A stretch of DNA of 64,000 bases from Mycoplana dimorpha (lineage in GTDB: Bacteria; Pseudomonadota; Alphaproteobacteria; Rhizobiales; Rhizobiaceae): positions 237,078-301,077 of the forward strand of contig NZ_PZZZ01000007.1 in assembly GCF_003046475.1 (NCBI RefSeq). Direction: 5' to 3'. The position numbers and the translations under genes were made by a program. Below are positions 30,953 through 39,770 of this stretch, piece after piece. Each line of letters opens with the position of its first letter. Within the stretch, counting starts at the first letter, position 1. The notes beneath the pieces were generated by a model. It had not been told where the DNA came from, did no database searches, and saw only the letters and a program-made list of their open reading frames with translations.

Positions 30953-31513
30953 ATGACGAAGCTGGTCGCGATTTCGGGAAGCCTGCGCAAGGGCTCGTTC
31001 AACACCGCGTTGATGCGGGCGGCGATCGCCATGGCGCCGGACGGCGTCGAGATCATCGAAGGCTCGATCCGCGGCATTCCGCTCTATGATGGCGACGAGG
31101 AAGCCGCAAACGGCGTGCCGGAGGCGGCGGCGAAGCTGAAAGACCTCGTGGCAGCCGCAGACGGGGTCATGCTGTTCACGCCCGAGTACAATAACTCCAT
31201 CCCCGGCGTGCTGAAGAACGCGATCGACTGGATGACCCGCCCGGCCGCCGATATCTCGCGGGTGTTTTCCGACAAGCCCTTCGCCATCGCCGGCGCCTCG
31301 CCCGGCAATTTCGGCACAGTCCTGTCGCAGGAAGCCTGGCTGCCGGTGATGCGCACGCTCAGGACCCGCCCCTGGTTCGGCATGAAGCTGATGGTCTCGA
31401 AGGCCGGTTCGGTGTTCGACTCCGATGGCCGGATCGTCGACGAGGCGACCGACAAGCGCCTGCGCGACTTCGTCGAAAGCTTCGTCGCCTTCGTCCGGGA
31501 ACGGCAGAGCTGA
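30953..31513 (+). CDS. NAD(P)H-dependent FMN reductase
   Basis: A 186-residue flavodoxin-like reductase. The FMN phosphate loop is SGSLRKGSFNTAL (about residues 8-20) and the second signature is PEYNNSIPGVLKNAIDW (about 81-97). Relatives reduce quinones, azo dyes, chromate or free flavin. The ATG at 30953 follows AGGAG. Its place between two putative ring-cleaving dioxygenases fits a quinone-handling role, by analogy with azoR/mhq genes of Bacillus; this is inference. Confidence 0.88.
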   Translation: MTKLVAISGSLRKGSFNTALMRAAIAMAPDGVEIIEGSIRGIPLYDGDEEAANGVPEAAAKLKDLVAAADGVMLFTPEYNNSIPGVLKNAIDWMTRPAADISRVFSDKPFAIAGASPGNFGTVLSQEAWLPVMRTLRTRPWFGMKLMVSKAGSVFDSDGRIVDEATDKRLRDFVESFVAFVRERQS

Positions 31514-31563
31514 CGGCCGATAGCGGCAGCGCTACCTATTGGTAGCGCCAGCGCCGCCATCCT

Positions 31564-33120
31564 TTACCGAACGACCTTCTCCATGAACCGCCGCGCCAGG
31601 TCGGCGTCGGCCGGGCCGATGTCGTGCCCGGCCGGCAGCAGCCGGTTGTCGACGCTGGCGCCGGCCTGGCTGAGCTTGGTCTCGAGCGCCGCCGCATATG
31701 GACCGTAGGGGTCCGACTGGCCGGTCACCATCAGCACCCGCGCGCCCGACAGGTCGGGCTCGGGGGCATTCTCGAGCACGTTCATCGCCCGCAGCAGCAC
31801 CGCGTTCCTGATCACGCCGGAGTGCAGCAGCATGGTCGCGCCGATCATGTTGGCCCCATTGGAGTAGCCGAGGAACACGGTTCTGTCGGGATCGAGCCCG
31901 TAGGCGGTGTTCGCCTCCTCGATGAAGGCGGCAAGGGCGGCGGCTTCCGAGACGATCTCGTTCTGGTCGAAGGTCGTCGTCGTCAGGCGGCGGAAGAAGC
32001 GCGGGTAGCCCTCGTCGGTGCTCCGCCCCCTGAGGCTGAGAAGCGTCGCGTTTGGTGCGACCCGGGCACCGAACGGCAAAAGGCTGGTCTCGTTGCCGCC
32101 GGTGCCGTGCAGCAGGACGAGTGCGGTGCCGTCGGCCTGTTCCGGCCGGTGGACGCGGTGGACGAAGGGCAGGTCTCGCTGGGTCATTCTTTCTTCTCCT
32201 GGAAGGCCGAACTGCGGCAGCCGCGCCCGCACGTCGTGCGGATCGGTGCGGAAGTGTCGGGGCACGAACAGGGTGCTGCCGAGGGTTTCCGGCATCTCGT
32301 CGACCAGCATGCCCGGCCCGTCCGTCGCATATTCCAGCAACGCACCGCCCGGCTCGCGCACATAGAGGGAGTAGAAGTAGGTGCGGTCGTGCATGTTTGT
32401 GGCGCCCGCCCGCTCGGCCCGCAGCGCCGCCCCGACCCGTTCGACGGCGGCCCGGTCCGCAGCCCGCAACGCCACGTGGTCGATCGTGCCCGTGCCTGGC
32501 GCCGAAGTCCAGAACCCGCCGGCATCGCGAATATCGAGCACGTCCGCCGCCTCGCTTACCAGCCTGCGGATGCCGCCGGCCTCCGCCACCGGTCGGAAAC
32601 CGAAATGCCGCGCGATGAACTCGGCCGTCGCCTGCGGCTGGTCGCTGAAGATGGTCGCACCCCTTATCCGCCGCACCGCCTCCTCCGCCGGGATGTCCCC
32701 CGCCATGCTGGCGGGCGCCGGTAGCGGCCCGGCATCGCCGACGAGCTTGACGATGATCCCGTCGGGGTCCTTCAGTCGCAACACCGGCTCGCCGAACTCC
32801 GGCGCCGGGCCGCTCAGCGGCATGTTGAAGGTCAGCGCTCGCGTCAGCCAGAAGCCGATCGCCTCGGGGCGGATCGACAGGGCGATTTCCGCCGGCTGGC
32901 CGGTCCCGACGCGCCCCGGCGCCCCGTCCTCCCATGCCAGGAAGGTGAGCAGCGAGCCCGGTGAGCCGACCGCGTCGCCGTAGAACAGGTGCAACTGGTC
33001 GGCGTCCTCGAAGCCCGCCGTCCGCTTGACGAGGCGCAGGCCCAGAAAGCCGACGTAGAAATCCACGTTCGCCTGAATCTTGCGGGTGATTGCGGTGATG
33101 TGATGAATGCCGCTGGTCAT
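31564..33120 (-). CDS. VOC dioxygenase fused to alpha/beta hydrolase (MhqO-MhqD-like)
   Basis: A 518-residue fusion. Residues 1-311 are a complete two-half VOC dioxygenase (MTSGIHHITAIT, YVGFLGLRLVKRTAGFED, GTIDHVALRA, REPGGALLEYATDGPGM). Residues 312-518 are a complete carboxylesterase/dienelactone-hydrolase-like domain: LLHGTGGNETSLLPF, nucleophile GYSNGANM, acid near TGQSDPYG, His in LPAGHDIG. In Bacillus these are separate genes mhqO and mhqD. The ATG at 33120 has GGAG upstream. An internal ATG at 32187, preceded by AGGAG seven bases away, could start the hydrolase alone. The enzyme probably handles aromatic ring-cleavage products. Confidence 0.85.
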   Translation of the reverse strand: MTSGIHHITAITRKIQANVDFYVGFLGLRLVKRTAGFEDADQLHLFYGDAVGSPGSLLTFLAWEDGAPGRVGTGQPAEIALSIRPEAIGFWLTRALTFNMPLSGPAPEFGEPVLRLKDPDGIIVKLVGDAGPLPAPASMAGDIPAEEAVRRIRGATIFSDQPQATAEFIARHFGFRPVAEAGGIRRLVSEAADVLDIRDAGGFWTSAPGTGTIDHVALRAADRAAVERVGAALRAERAGATNMHDRTYFYSLYVREPGGALLEYATDGPGMLVDEMPETLGSTLFVPRHFRTDPHDVRARLPQFGLPGEERMTQRDLPFVHRVHRPEQADGTALVLLHGTGGNETSLLPFGARVAPNATLLSLRGRSTDEGYPRFFRRLTTTTFDQNEIVSEAAALAAFIEEANTAYGLDPDRTVFLGYSNGANMIGATMLLHSGVIRNAVLLRAMNVLENAPEPDLSGARVLMVTGQSDPYGPYAAALETKLSQAGASVDNRLLPAGHDIGPADADLARRFMEKVVR

Positions 33121-33434
33121 GTCCGATCTCCGTGGACGAACACCCAAGCAGGTATCCGGCGCCCAGGCCAGAGCCGTCGCCATGGACGCTGTGTCCACTG
33201 TTTGCGCCGGGCGCGAGGCGCCGTCAAGCCGCGGATAGCAGCGCCGAACATCTCGGCCAAAGGGGTCGGTGATGTCCATTGCCCAACGCGTGGCGATCCA
33301 CCTACCTGAGGGGAAGATGGTCCGCGAAAGGACCACCGCGACCAATGGAAGGCCGCGGTGGTCCGCTGGGAGATGGTAGTCGTTGCGGGGGTGGAAGGGG
33401 GCCGGCGAATACGCCGGCACGCCCGAAATGGAGA
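33121..33434. other. Intergenic with hairpin
   Basis: 314 bases between two minus-strand genes. It holds the promoter of the fusion gene and the hairpin at 33330-33364. No gene is supported. Confidence 0.4.
33322..33364 (-). terminator. Hairpin after the 72-residue gene
   Basis: A perfect 11-bp stem, GGACCACCGCG (33330-33340) with CGCGGTGGTCC (33354-33364), loop 13. On the minus strand it is followed by TTTCGCG, only a weak T-run. It lies 70 bases past the stop of the small minus-strand gene, so it may end that transcript. Confidence 0.5.
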
Positions 33435-33653
33435 TCAGGCCGCAGTCAGGTTCTGCGACGCGGCGCGGCGGGCGGCCGCGGCGGGGTCGTTCATGAGCTT
33501 GCGGATCGCGGCACGCACCTCGTCCGCCGAATTGAAGCGTTTCGAATCCAGATCCCAGACGTGGTATTTCACGGCGACGAACTTCAGCCGGTCCTGGTCG
33601 GGGACGACGACTCCGACGGCTTCGCCGCCGATTTCAATGACTTGCTTTTCCAT
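33435..33653 (-). CDS. Small conserved hypothetical protein
   Basis: A 72-residue soluble protein, MEKQVIEIGGEAVGVVVPDQDRLKFVAVKYHVWDLD then a helical C-terminus rich in Ala/Arg (SADEVRAAIRKLM). The start at 33653 has AGGAG six bases upstream. The frame continues 5' to 33806 but without a ribosome site. I recognise it only as a type of short protein frequent in rhizobia, with no known function. It stands alone between unrelated genes. Confidence 0.65.
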   Translation of the reverse strand: MEKQVIEIGGEAVGVVVPDQDRLKFVAVKYHVWDLDSKRFNSADEVRAAIRKLMNDPAAAARRAASQNLTAA

Positions 33654-34394
33654 AATGGCTCCTGCCATGCGGCATGCACGGCCAACATAGTCTTGCGTTT
33701 CGATCGAAGTGGAGACGGGGTCACATTCGGCAGGGAGCCGAATACATTTTCTCGAATTTCGTTCCGCGACAGGAGAAAACATCACCAGCGGAGGCGATGT
33801 AGGCATTGAGATGCATGTTCACACTCCCTTGGTTAGGCCACACGCGATGATGGCGGTGGAGACAGGCCGGACAGACTTGGTTGCGTGGGCCCTCACGCTG
33901 CATGACCAGATAATCGGTTGGGCCGGCGATGTCAATGTGAAGCGGGATTTTTTGGGATTTTATTGCGTGACAGTCGCGTGACAAATCGTTTCAAAGAAAA
34001 TAGTTCGCACGTGCACTAATCCCTTGAAATGAACTTGCGCGACGCACGACAGCGGCATTTGCTCGCGATCCGGGCAGAATCGCCCGGAATTGAACGCCGA
34101 ATCTTCGCGCAAAAGGAGTAGAAATGGCAGCCCGGGCACCCGCCAGGCGAGGTATGGGGACCGCCAACCGGGACCAAAACGCAACAGAAGATGTTAATTC
34201 GCGCCTTTCCGGCACCGCACCGGCATGAAAATCGATTGGCAATGTTTCTCGGCTAGCTATGGTGGGCATGCTGATTCTGGCCACTGCCTTAGGCTGTGAC
34301 CGTTGTAAGTGCGTTAACCATACTGATGGACAATACGCGACAATTTTTCGAATCGAGTTTGTGAGCCCGCACTGCAAGGGGCTCGGGGAAGACC
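33654..34394. other. Intergenic, 741 bases, no gene recognised
   Basis: The longest gap in the core half. Open frames on both strands are short, lack ribosome sites and have no family features. Base composition is lower in GC at about 33930-34010 and 34190-34350. The last 150 bases must hold the promoter of the NodT-type gene. A small RNA here is possible, but I see no terminator that would support one. Confidence 0.4.
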
Positions 34395-35906
34395 ATGAAG
34401 ATTGTAAAGTCCCTTCTGCCCCTGACCATGCTGCTCCTATCGGGATGCGTCGTCGGCCCCGATTACCGGACACCTGAAGCAGCTCTGCCGGTGAAGTTCT
34501 CCGAATCGGCCGCCAAGTCCGCAGGCGACGTCACGCTCAATCGCTGGTGGGAAAACTATCACGACAAGCGGCTCAATGCGCTGGTGGAACAGGGCATGAA
34601 CCAGAACCTCACGGTTCTTCAGGCGATGGAGCGGATCACCGAGGCCCAGGCCAACGTGGTTCTCGCCGGTTCCGGCGCATGGCCGCAGATCAGCGCCAAC
34701 GCCAATGCTACCGTTGCGGGACAGGACGGATCCCTGCTGCGCGCGCAGCAGTCCGGCGTGCCGGGCATTACTGGCCCAAGCCACACCCAGTCGAAGACCC
34801 TGGCTGCATCCGGCAGTGCCTCATGGCTGCTGGACCTGTTCGGGCAGTACCGCCGCGCCAGGGAATCGGCCAACGCGAACCTGGATGCGGTCTACAACGA
34901 CGTCAACGTCGCCCGCGTCGCCTATCTGAACGACCTGACGACCGCCTACATCAGCGCCCGGTTCTACCAGGAATCGCTGGCGCTGGACCGCCTGAACCTG
35001 GCTTCGCGGCGCGAGACCCTGAAGTTGACCGAGGATATCCGCGCAGCGGGTGCGGCGTCCAGCCTCGACGTCGTCCAGGCCGAAGGTCTGGTCAACCAGA
35101 CGCTCGCCGAAATCCCGCCGCTCGAGATCGGCTTCTACCAGGCGGCCAACCGGATAGCGACGCTGCTCGGCGTTCCGGCCTCGACGGTCACCCCGAGCCT
35201 TCTCGCCGGCAGCGGCCAGCCGATGCCGCGCTATTCCGCCAAGGCTGGCATTCCGGCCGACCTGATCCGCAACCGGCCGGACATCCGCCGGGCCGAGCGC
35301 ACCCTCGCCGCCGCGACCGCCCAGATCGGCGTGGCCGAATCGCAGCTTTACCCGAGCCTGACGCTCGACGGCACGATCAACGCCTCCCGCGTCATCAGCG
35401 CCGCCACCGGAAACCTGACCGGCTGGTCGTTCGGGCCGAACCTTATCATTCCGATCTTCACCGGCGGTGCGCTGCAGGCACAGGTCGACATTGCCAATTC
35501 GCAGGCCAAGCAGCAGTACTTCGCCTGGAAGCAGACGGTGTTGAACGCGGTGGAGGAAGTGGAGAGCGCCCAGGCGGCCCTCATCCGCGACTACCAGACC
35601 GTGGCCGCCCTGCGCCGGCTCGTGGCCTCGAACGAGGAAGCCCTGTCACTGGCCCGCGAGAGCTACCGCGGCGGCGCCAGCACCATCCTCGACGTGCTGG
35701 ATGCCGAACGCAACGTGGCAAACAGCCGTCTGACGTTGGCCTCCTCTATTCGGACGCTCGCAACCGATTATGCCGCGCTCAATGTCGCCATCGGCGGTGG
35801 CTCGTCGATCGACACGCCGGTGCCGACGCAGGCGCCGCGCGTCGCCCAGGTCGTCGGCAAGGCACCGGTCGTGAAGGACAACGGCTCAGCCCCGTTCACG
35901 CAGTAA
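34395..35906 (+). CDS. Outer-membrane efflux lipoprotein, NodT family
   Basis: A 503-residue outer-membrane factor of tripartite efflux systems. A lipoprotein signal LTMLLLSGC puts the acylated cysteine at residue 18, followed by VVGPDYRTPEA as in OprM/NodT. Two TolC-type repeats are visible, with internal similarity around RVAYLNDLTTAYISARF and WKQTVLNAVEEVESAQAAL, and the motif ADLIRNRPDIRRAERTLAAATAQIGVAESQLYPSL between them. The ATG at 34395 has GGGGAA upstream. No pump gene is adjacent; it could serve the RND pump 30 kb away or another one. Confidence 0.93.
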   Translation: MKIVKSLLPLTMLLLSGCVVGPDYRTPEAALPVKFSESAAKSAGDVTLNRWWENYHDKRLNALVEQGMNQNLTVLQAMERITEAQANVVLAGSGAWPQISANANATVAGQDGSLLRAQQSGVPGITGPSHTQSKTLAASGSASWLLDLFGQYRRARESANANLDAVYNDVNVARVAYLNDLTTAYISARFYQESLALDRLNLASRRETLKLTEDIRAAGAASSLDVVQAEGLVNQTLAEIPPLEIGFYQAANRIATLLGVPASTVTPSLLAGSGQPMPRYSAKAGIPADLIRNRPDIRRAERTLAAATAQIGVAESQLYPSLTLDGTINASRVISAATGNLTGWSFGPNLIIPIFTGGALQAQVDIANSQAKQQYFAWKQTVLNAVEEVESAQAALIRDYQTVAALRRLVASNEEALSLARESYRGGASTILDVLDAERNVANSRLTLASSIRTLATDYAALNVAIGGGSSIDTPVPTQAPRVAQVVGKAPVVKDNGSAPFTQ

Positions 35907-35935
35907 GCCGCACGGGTTCCAACCACAAAATCCCG

Positions 35936-35970
35936 ATGCCCTCGAAGCTTTCCGGTTTCGGGGGCATTTC
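35936..35970 (+). terminator. Terminator-like hairpin after the NodT-type gene
   Basis: Stem ATGCCCTCGAA (35936-35946) pairs with TTCGGGGGCAT (35957-35967) with one wobble pair, followed by TTTC. It lies 30 bases after the stop codon. Confidence 0.65.
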
Positions 35971-36046
35971 GCTCGCGCGGGCCGAATTGCCACCGGCAGC
36001 GAACAGCGCGGCGGGTGCCGGATCGGCCGCCGCCCCTCCTCATGGC

Positions 36047-36745
36047 TCATCCGGCGGTTTCGAGGAAGGCTTCGATCGCATCGGCGGTGTTCTGGTAGTG
36101 GGCCTGCAGCGCCTCGACCGCAGCGTCGGCATCACGGGCCAGCGCCCTCTCCAGGATCAGCCGGTGCTCCGCAGCCGCGTCGCGCTGCGCTCCGGCAAGG
36201 CTGACCGAAATTCGCCGGTAGCGATCCGCATGCGCGAACAACCGGGCGCAGATGTCGAGGAGGATCGGCGACCCGCAGGCCGAGATCAGCGCCTGGTGGT
36301 AGGCAGCGTGCCGGGCGTCCCAGCCGGCACTGATCACCGACGGCATGTCCTCGCGCCCCTGCGGCAGCCTGGAGAGCAGGTGATGGGACGCGACGATCCG
36401 CGCCTCCCATTCCGCATCCCCCCTGGCGATCGAAAGCCTCAGCGCCTCGCCTTCGCAGCGCTTGCGGTTGGCGGTGATGTCCCGCAACTCGGACAGCGAC
36501 AGGCTTGCGACGCTGTAGCCGCGGTGGTCGTCGAGCACAGCGAAGCCTTCGGCCGTCAATCGAGCCAGCGCCTCGCGCACCGGCGTCACGCTCATACCGC
36601 AGAGCGCCTGCAGGTCGGCAAAGCGCAGCCGGTCGCCGGGCCGGAAGCGGCCGGTCAGGATCGCCGCCCGAACCCGTTCATAGGCATCGTTGGCCAGGGT
36701 GCGCCCGCCCGGCTTGGCGCTTCGGCTCGTGCCTGCTGCGTTCAT
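36047..36745 (-). CDS. GntR-family regulator, FCD type
   Basis: A 232-residue regulator. The N-terminal winged helix (about 18-75) reads DAYERVRAAILTGRFRPGDRLRFADLQALCGMSVTPVREALARLTAEGF, and a helical FCD ligand domain follows with metal-type histidines (HAAYHQALISACGS, AEHRLILERAL). The ATG at 36745 begins the conserved part; ribosome site is weak. It is divergent from a fumarylacetoacetate-hydrolase-family gene 122 bases away, which is its likely target. Confidence 0.88.
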   Translation of the reverse strand: MNAAGTSRSAKPGGRTLANDAYERVRAAILTGRFRPGDRLRFADLQALCGMSVTPVREALARLTAEGFAVLDDHRGYSVASLSLSELRDITANRKRCEGEALRLSIARGDAEWEARIVASHHLLSRLPQGREDMPSVISAGWDARHAAYHQALISACGSPILLDICARLFAHADRYRRISVSLAGAQRDAAAEHRLILERALARDADAAVEALQAHYQNTADAIEAFLETAG

Positions 36746-36762
36746 TTTGCCAAACCTGACAT

Positions 36763-36774
36763 ATTTTCGAAAAT
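36763..36774. promoter_or_regulatory. Palindrome between divergent GntR and FAH-family genes
   Basis: ATTTTCGAAAAT is a perfect 12-base palindrome, 18 bases upstream of the GntR start and just before a TTGACA (36777-36782) that could be a -35 box for the plus-strand gene. It is a candidate operator; it does not match a consensus I can name. Confidence 0.35.
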
Positions 36775-36867
36775 CATTGACAGCATCTAGGACTCGTGGA
36801 AGGTGGAACGCAACTGAAATCGGCGGGACACGCCGCCGGAACGGCGGCACCACGGGAGGATCACCAC

Positions 36868-37707
36868 ATGAAACTTGTGCGCTTCGGGAAATTTGGCAGC
36901 GAGAAGCCCGGGCTGATCGATGCGGACGGCAACGTCCGTGATCTTTCCGGCGTGGTCAGCGACATCGCCGGCGACGTGCTCGGCCGTGAAAGCCTGGAAC
37001 GTCTTCGGGCCATCGACCCGGCTAGCCTGCCGATGGCACCGGCCGGCGAGCGGCTCGGCGCCTGCGTCGGCTCGGTTGGGAACTTCATCGCCGTCGGGCT
37101 GAACTACGCCGATCATGCCGCCGAAAGCGGCATGCCGGTGCCTGCCGAGCCGGTGCTCTTCAACAAGGCGCCGTCATGCATCGGCGGTCCGGACGATACC
37201 ATCCTCATCCCGCGCGGCTCGGAAAGGACCGACTGGGAGGTGGAACTCGCCGTCGTCATCGGCAGCCGCGCCACCTATGTTTCCGAGGCCGAGGCGCTCG
37301 ACTATGTGGCCGGCTACTGCATCTGCAACGACATTTCCGAGCGCAGCTACCAGCTCGATCGCGGCGGCCAGTGGACGAAGGGCAAGGGGTGCCCCACCTT
37401 TGGCCCGCTCGGGCCCTGGCTCGTCACCACCGACGAGATCGATGCGAGCGACCTCGCCATGAGCCTCAGCGTCAACGGCGAGCGCGTCCAGCACGGCTCG
37501 ACCGCCACTATGGTCTTCAAGGTGCCTTTCCTGGTCCATTACATCTCGCAGTTCATGATTCTCGAGCCGGGCGACGTCATCACGACCGGCACGCCGCCGG
37601 GCGTCGGCATGGGCATGAAGCCGCCGCGCTTCCTCAAGACGGGCGACCGGATGGAAGTCTCGATCGACGGCCTGGGCACGCAACGTCAGAGCGTCGCGCA
37701 GGGCTGA
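36868..37707 (+). CDS. Fumarylacetoacetate hydrolase family protein
   Basis: A 279-residue enzyme. It contains the family core VGLNYADHAAESGMPVPAEPVLFNKAP, GSERTDWEVELAVVIG (metal-binding Glu pair) and the C-terminal GDVITTGTPPGVGMGMKPP. Relatives cleave or hydrate acylpyruvates, 2-keto-pentenoates or ureidoglycolate-type compounds. The ATG at 36868 has GGGAGG upstream. The divergent FCD-GntR regulator is the probable controller. Substrate is not determined by the sequence. Confidence 0.9.
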   Translation: MKLVRFGKFGSEKPGLIDADGNVRDLSGVVSDIAGDVLGRESLERLRAIDPASLPMAPAGERLGACVGSVGNFIAVGLNYADHAAESGMPVPAEPVLFNKAPSCIGGPDDTILIPRGSERTDWEVELAVVIGSRATYVSEAEALDYVAGYCICNDISERSYQLDRGGQWTKGKGCPTFGPLGPWLVTTDEIDASDLAMSLSVNGERVQHGSTATMVFKVPFLVHYISQFMILEPGDVITTGTPPGVGMGMKPPRFLKTGDRMEVSIDGLGTQRQSVAQG

Positions 37708-37875
37708 CGGCCCTCGGCGGTCGCGCGCACAGCGCCCGCCGCTACCGCCTCGCCTGCCCGGCTCTGGCCGCGCGCAAGCGACGCCCAAAGGCATTTGACC
37801 AAGGCGTGTCAGCGAAATTTTTTGCTTCAGCGCCTGGGTGAGGCCGTCTTCCGCTTCATCCGCGCGTCCGCAGGC

Positions 37876-38607
37876 CTACTTGCGGACGAAACTGAACGAG
37901 AAATGGCTGCCGCGATGATAGTCGATCGCATAGGTGACCGGCGTGCCTGCGGCATTGAAGCAGACTTCCCGGATTAGCAGGGCCGGACCGAAGCCGCGCA
38001 GATCGTGGCGCTCGACCACCTCGTCGGGCAGAAGCACGGCCGACACGGTGGCGGCCGACATGCGTGGCCGCTGCTTGTACTCTTCAAGCAGGGCCAGCAG
38101 CGAGCCGCTCCAGTCGATGTCGTAGAGCCGGACCGGGATGATGCTGCGCGGAATATAGTCGATACAGTAGAGGATCGGCTCGTCGCCCTCGAGGCGCAGC
38201 CTCTCCAGGCGTACCACCCGCGCGCCTGCGGCGAGTTGGAGCTTCTCTGCCACCGTCTTGTCCGCCGGTTCATCGGCGATCGACAGCACCTTGTTGACGG
38301 GCGTATAGCCATAGTGTCGCGCCAGTTCAGTGACGCTTTCGAACACGGTGATGGGACGCTCCACCTGCACCGCCGCCATGGCCGAGACGAAGCGGCCGCG
38401 ACCGTGCTCGACATAGATCACGTCGTCCTGCTCGAGCAGTTTCAGCGCCTCGCGCAGGGCCGGGCGCGAGATCTTGAAGCGCTGCGTCAACTGCGCCTCG
38501 GTCGGCAGCTTGTCACCCGGCCCGAGCCCCTCGTCGCGAATGAGCTCGGCGATGCGGTCGCGAAGCTGTTGGACCAGGGTGCGCGTGTCGCGAAGGGGCT
38601 CGTTCAA
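37876..38607 (-). CDS. GntR-family regulator, UTRA (HutC) type
   Basis: A 243-residue regulator with a winged helix (LIRDEGLGPGDKLPTEAQLTQRFKISRPALREALKLLEQDDVIYVEHGRGRFV written in part: SRPALREALKLLEQ, HGRGRFV) and a UTRA ligand domain (RLERLRLEGDEPILYCIDYIP, YHRGSHFSFSF at the end). The start is a TTG at 38607 with GAGG seven bases upstream; no ATG fits. Two operator-like palindromes lie upstream and a third lies before the binding-protein gene at 42995, so it likely controls itself and the transport/oxidation cluster. Confidence 0.88.
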   Translation of the reverse strand: MNEPLRDTRTLVQQLRDRIAELIRDEGLGPGDKLPTEAQLTQRFKISRPALREALKLLEQDDVIYVEHGRGRFVSAMAAVQVERPITVFESVTELARHYGYTPVNKVLSIADEPADKTVAEKLQLAAGARVVRLERLRLEGDEPILYCIDYIPRSIIPVRLYDIDWSGSLLALLEEYKQRPRMSAATVSAVLLPDEVVERHDLRGFGPALLIREVCFNAAGTPVTYAIDYHRGSHFSFSFVRK

Positions 38608-38644
38608 TTGCTGACCTCGAAAAACGCTCGGCCTGTCACGTTTC

Positions 38645-38655
38645 TTGTCTGACGA
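38645..38655. promoter_or_regulatory. Candidate GntR operator, site 1
   Basis: TTGTCTGACGA, one mismatch from the palindrome TTGTCTGACAA, 38 bases upstream of the TTG start of the UTRA-type GntR gene. The core GTCTGAC agrees with the GTnTnnAC-like pattern of GntR-family sites. Confidence 0.5.
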
Positions 38656-38762
38656 TTACAGCGACGTCAAGCTTCGAGCCTTGCCCTCGCCCTGCCCGCA
38701 ATATCCGAGTTACGCCACTCCATGTCGCATACCGCCGCTTTCACCCCGGTTCACCAGGCAAG

Positions 38763-38773
38763 TTGTCTTACAA
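38763..38773. promoter_or_regulatory. Candidate GntR operator, site 2
   Basis: TTGTCTTACAA, one mismatch from TTGTCTGACAA; with flanking bases it reads GTTGT-CTT-ACAAC, a perfect 5-bp inverted repeat. It lies between the regulator and the EamA gene in the 284-base gap 38608-38891, which holds nothing else I can name. Confidence 0.5.
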
Positions 38774-38891
38774 CATGATACAGGCCCGCGAAGTCGGCAG
38801 CATGGAAACCCGCACCGGTCCCTGCGAGGCAACGTACCAACCACGCCGTCCGGCCTGATGGCCCGCCACCCTTACCGCCGCCGCGCGGCTG

Positions 38892-39770
38892 TCATTTCAG
38901 CACCAGCCATCCTGACAGGACGATCACCGCCGCCCCGGCGAGCGTGTGCAGTTCGACGGGAGCTGCGAAGATCAGCGCCCCGTAGAGACAGCCCCAGACG
39001 ATCTGGCTGTACTGGAACGGGGCGACGACCGAGGCGTCGCCGGTCCGGAAGGCGCGCACCAGCAGCATGTGACCGGCCAGCAGAAGCACGCCGGCGCCCA
39101 CAGCCATGGCGATGTCGCCGGGCCCCGGCAGCGCCAGGCCTCCTGCAGGACCCGTCACCGCAAGCGCCAGCGCCGCCTGCACGACGAGCAGCGTCGAGAC
39201 CAGCGCCATGTCGGACTCCGCCGCCTTCGCCCGGCGCAGCAGCAGCAGCGACAGCGCGAACACCAGCGCCGAGCCGGCTGCCGCCGCGTGGCCCAGGCTG
39301 AGCGGCGCGACGCCGGGGCGCAGCGCGATCGCCACCCCGGCAAAGCCGAGCAGCACGCCGCTCCAGGCGAGCACCGACAGCCGCTCGCCGAGCAGAACGA
39401 AGGCCAGGATCGCCACCAGCACCGGCGTCAGGAAGGCGAGCAGATAGGCCTCCGCCAGCGGCAGCACCGCAAAGGCGTAATGGATCAGCAGCGTATCGAC
39501 GGCGAGCAGCAGCGCCCGCAGCATGGCAAGCCCCGGATAGCGCGGCATCAGCGAGCCGCCCTGCCCGGTTGCCGCCGCCTGGGCCAGCAGCAGCACCAGG
39601 GCCGCCATCGTCACCATGAAGGTGACCTGCGGCGCGGCGAAGTGCTGCGCCAGCAGTTTGACCAGCACATCGGTGCCCGAAAACACCGCAAAGGCGAGCA
39701 GGCAGAGCATGGCGGCGCGCAGGTTCGGGCGCGCCGCGAGCTTCGGGGTGGCCTCGGCGTCAGCGGACAT
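38892..39770 (-). CDS. EamA/DMT-family membrane transporter
   Basis: A 292-residue protein with ten hydrophobic spans in two five-helix EamA repeats (start AAMLCLLAFAVFSGTDVLVKLLA; second half ALVFALSLLLLRR onward, ending WLVLK). DMT proteins export or import small metabolites such as amino acids or nucleosides. The ATG at 39770 lies inside the end of the upstream permease gene (11-base overlap), so it is the last gene of that operon. Substrate is unknown. Confidence 0.88.
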   Translation of the reverse strand: MSADAEATPKLAARPNLRAAMLCLLAFAVFSGTDVLVKLLAQHFAAPQVTFMVTMAALVLLLAQAAATGQGGSLMPRYPGLAMLRALLLAVDTLLIHYAFAVLPLAEAYLLAFLTPVLVAILAFVLLGERLSVLAWSGVLLGFAGVAIALRPGVAPLSLGHAAAAGSALVFALSLLLLRRAKAAESDMALVSTLLVVQAALALAVTGPAGGLALPGPGDIAMAVGAGVLLLAGHMLLVRAFRTGDASVVAPFQYSQIVWGCLYGALIFAAPVELHTLAGAAVIVLSGWLVLK

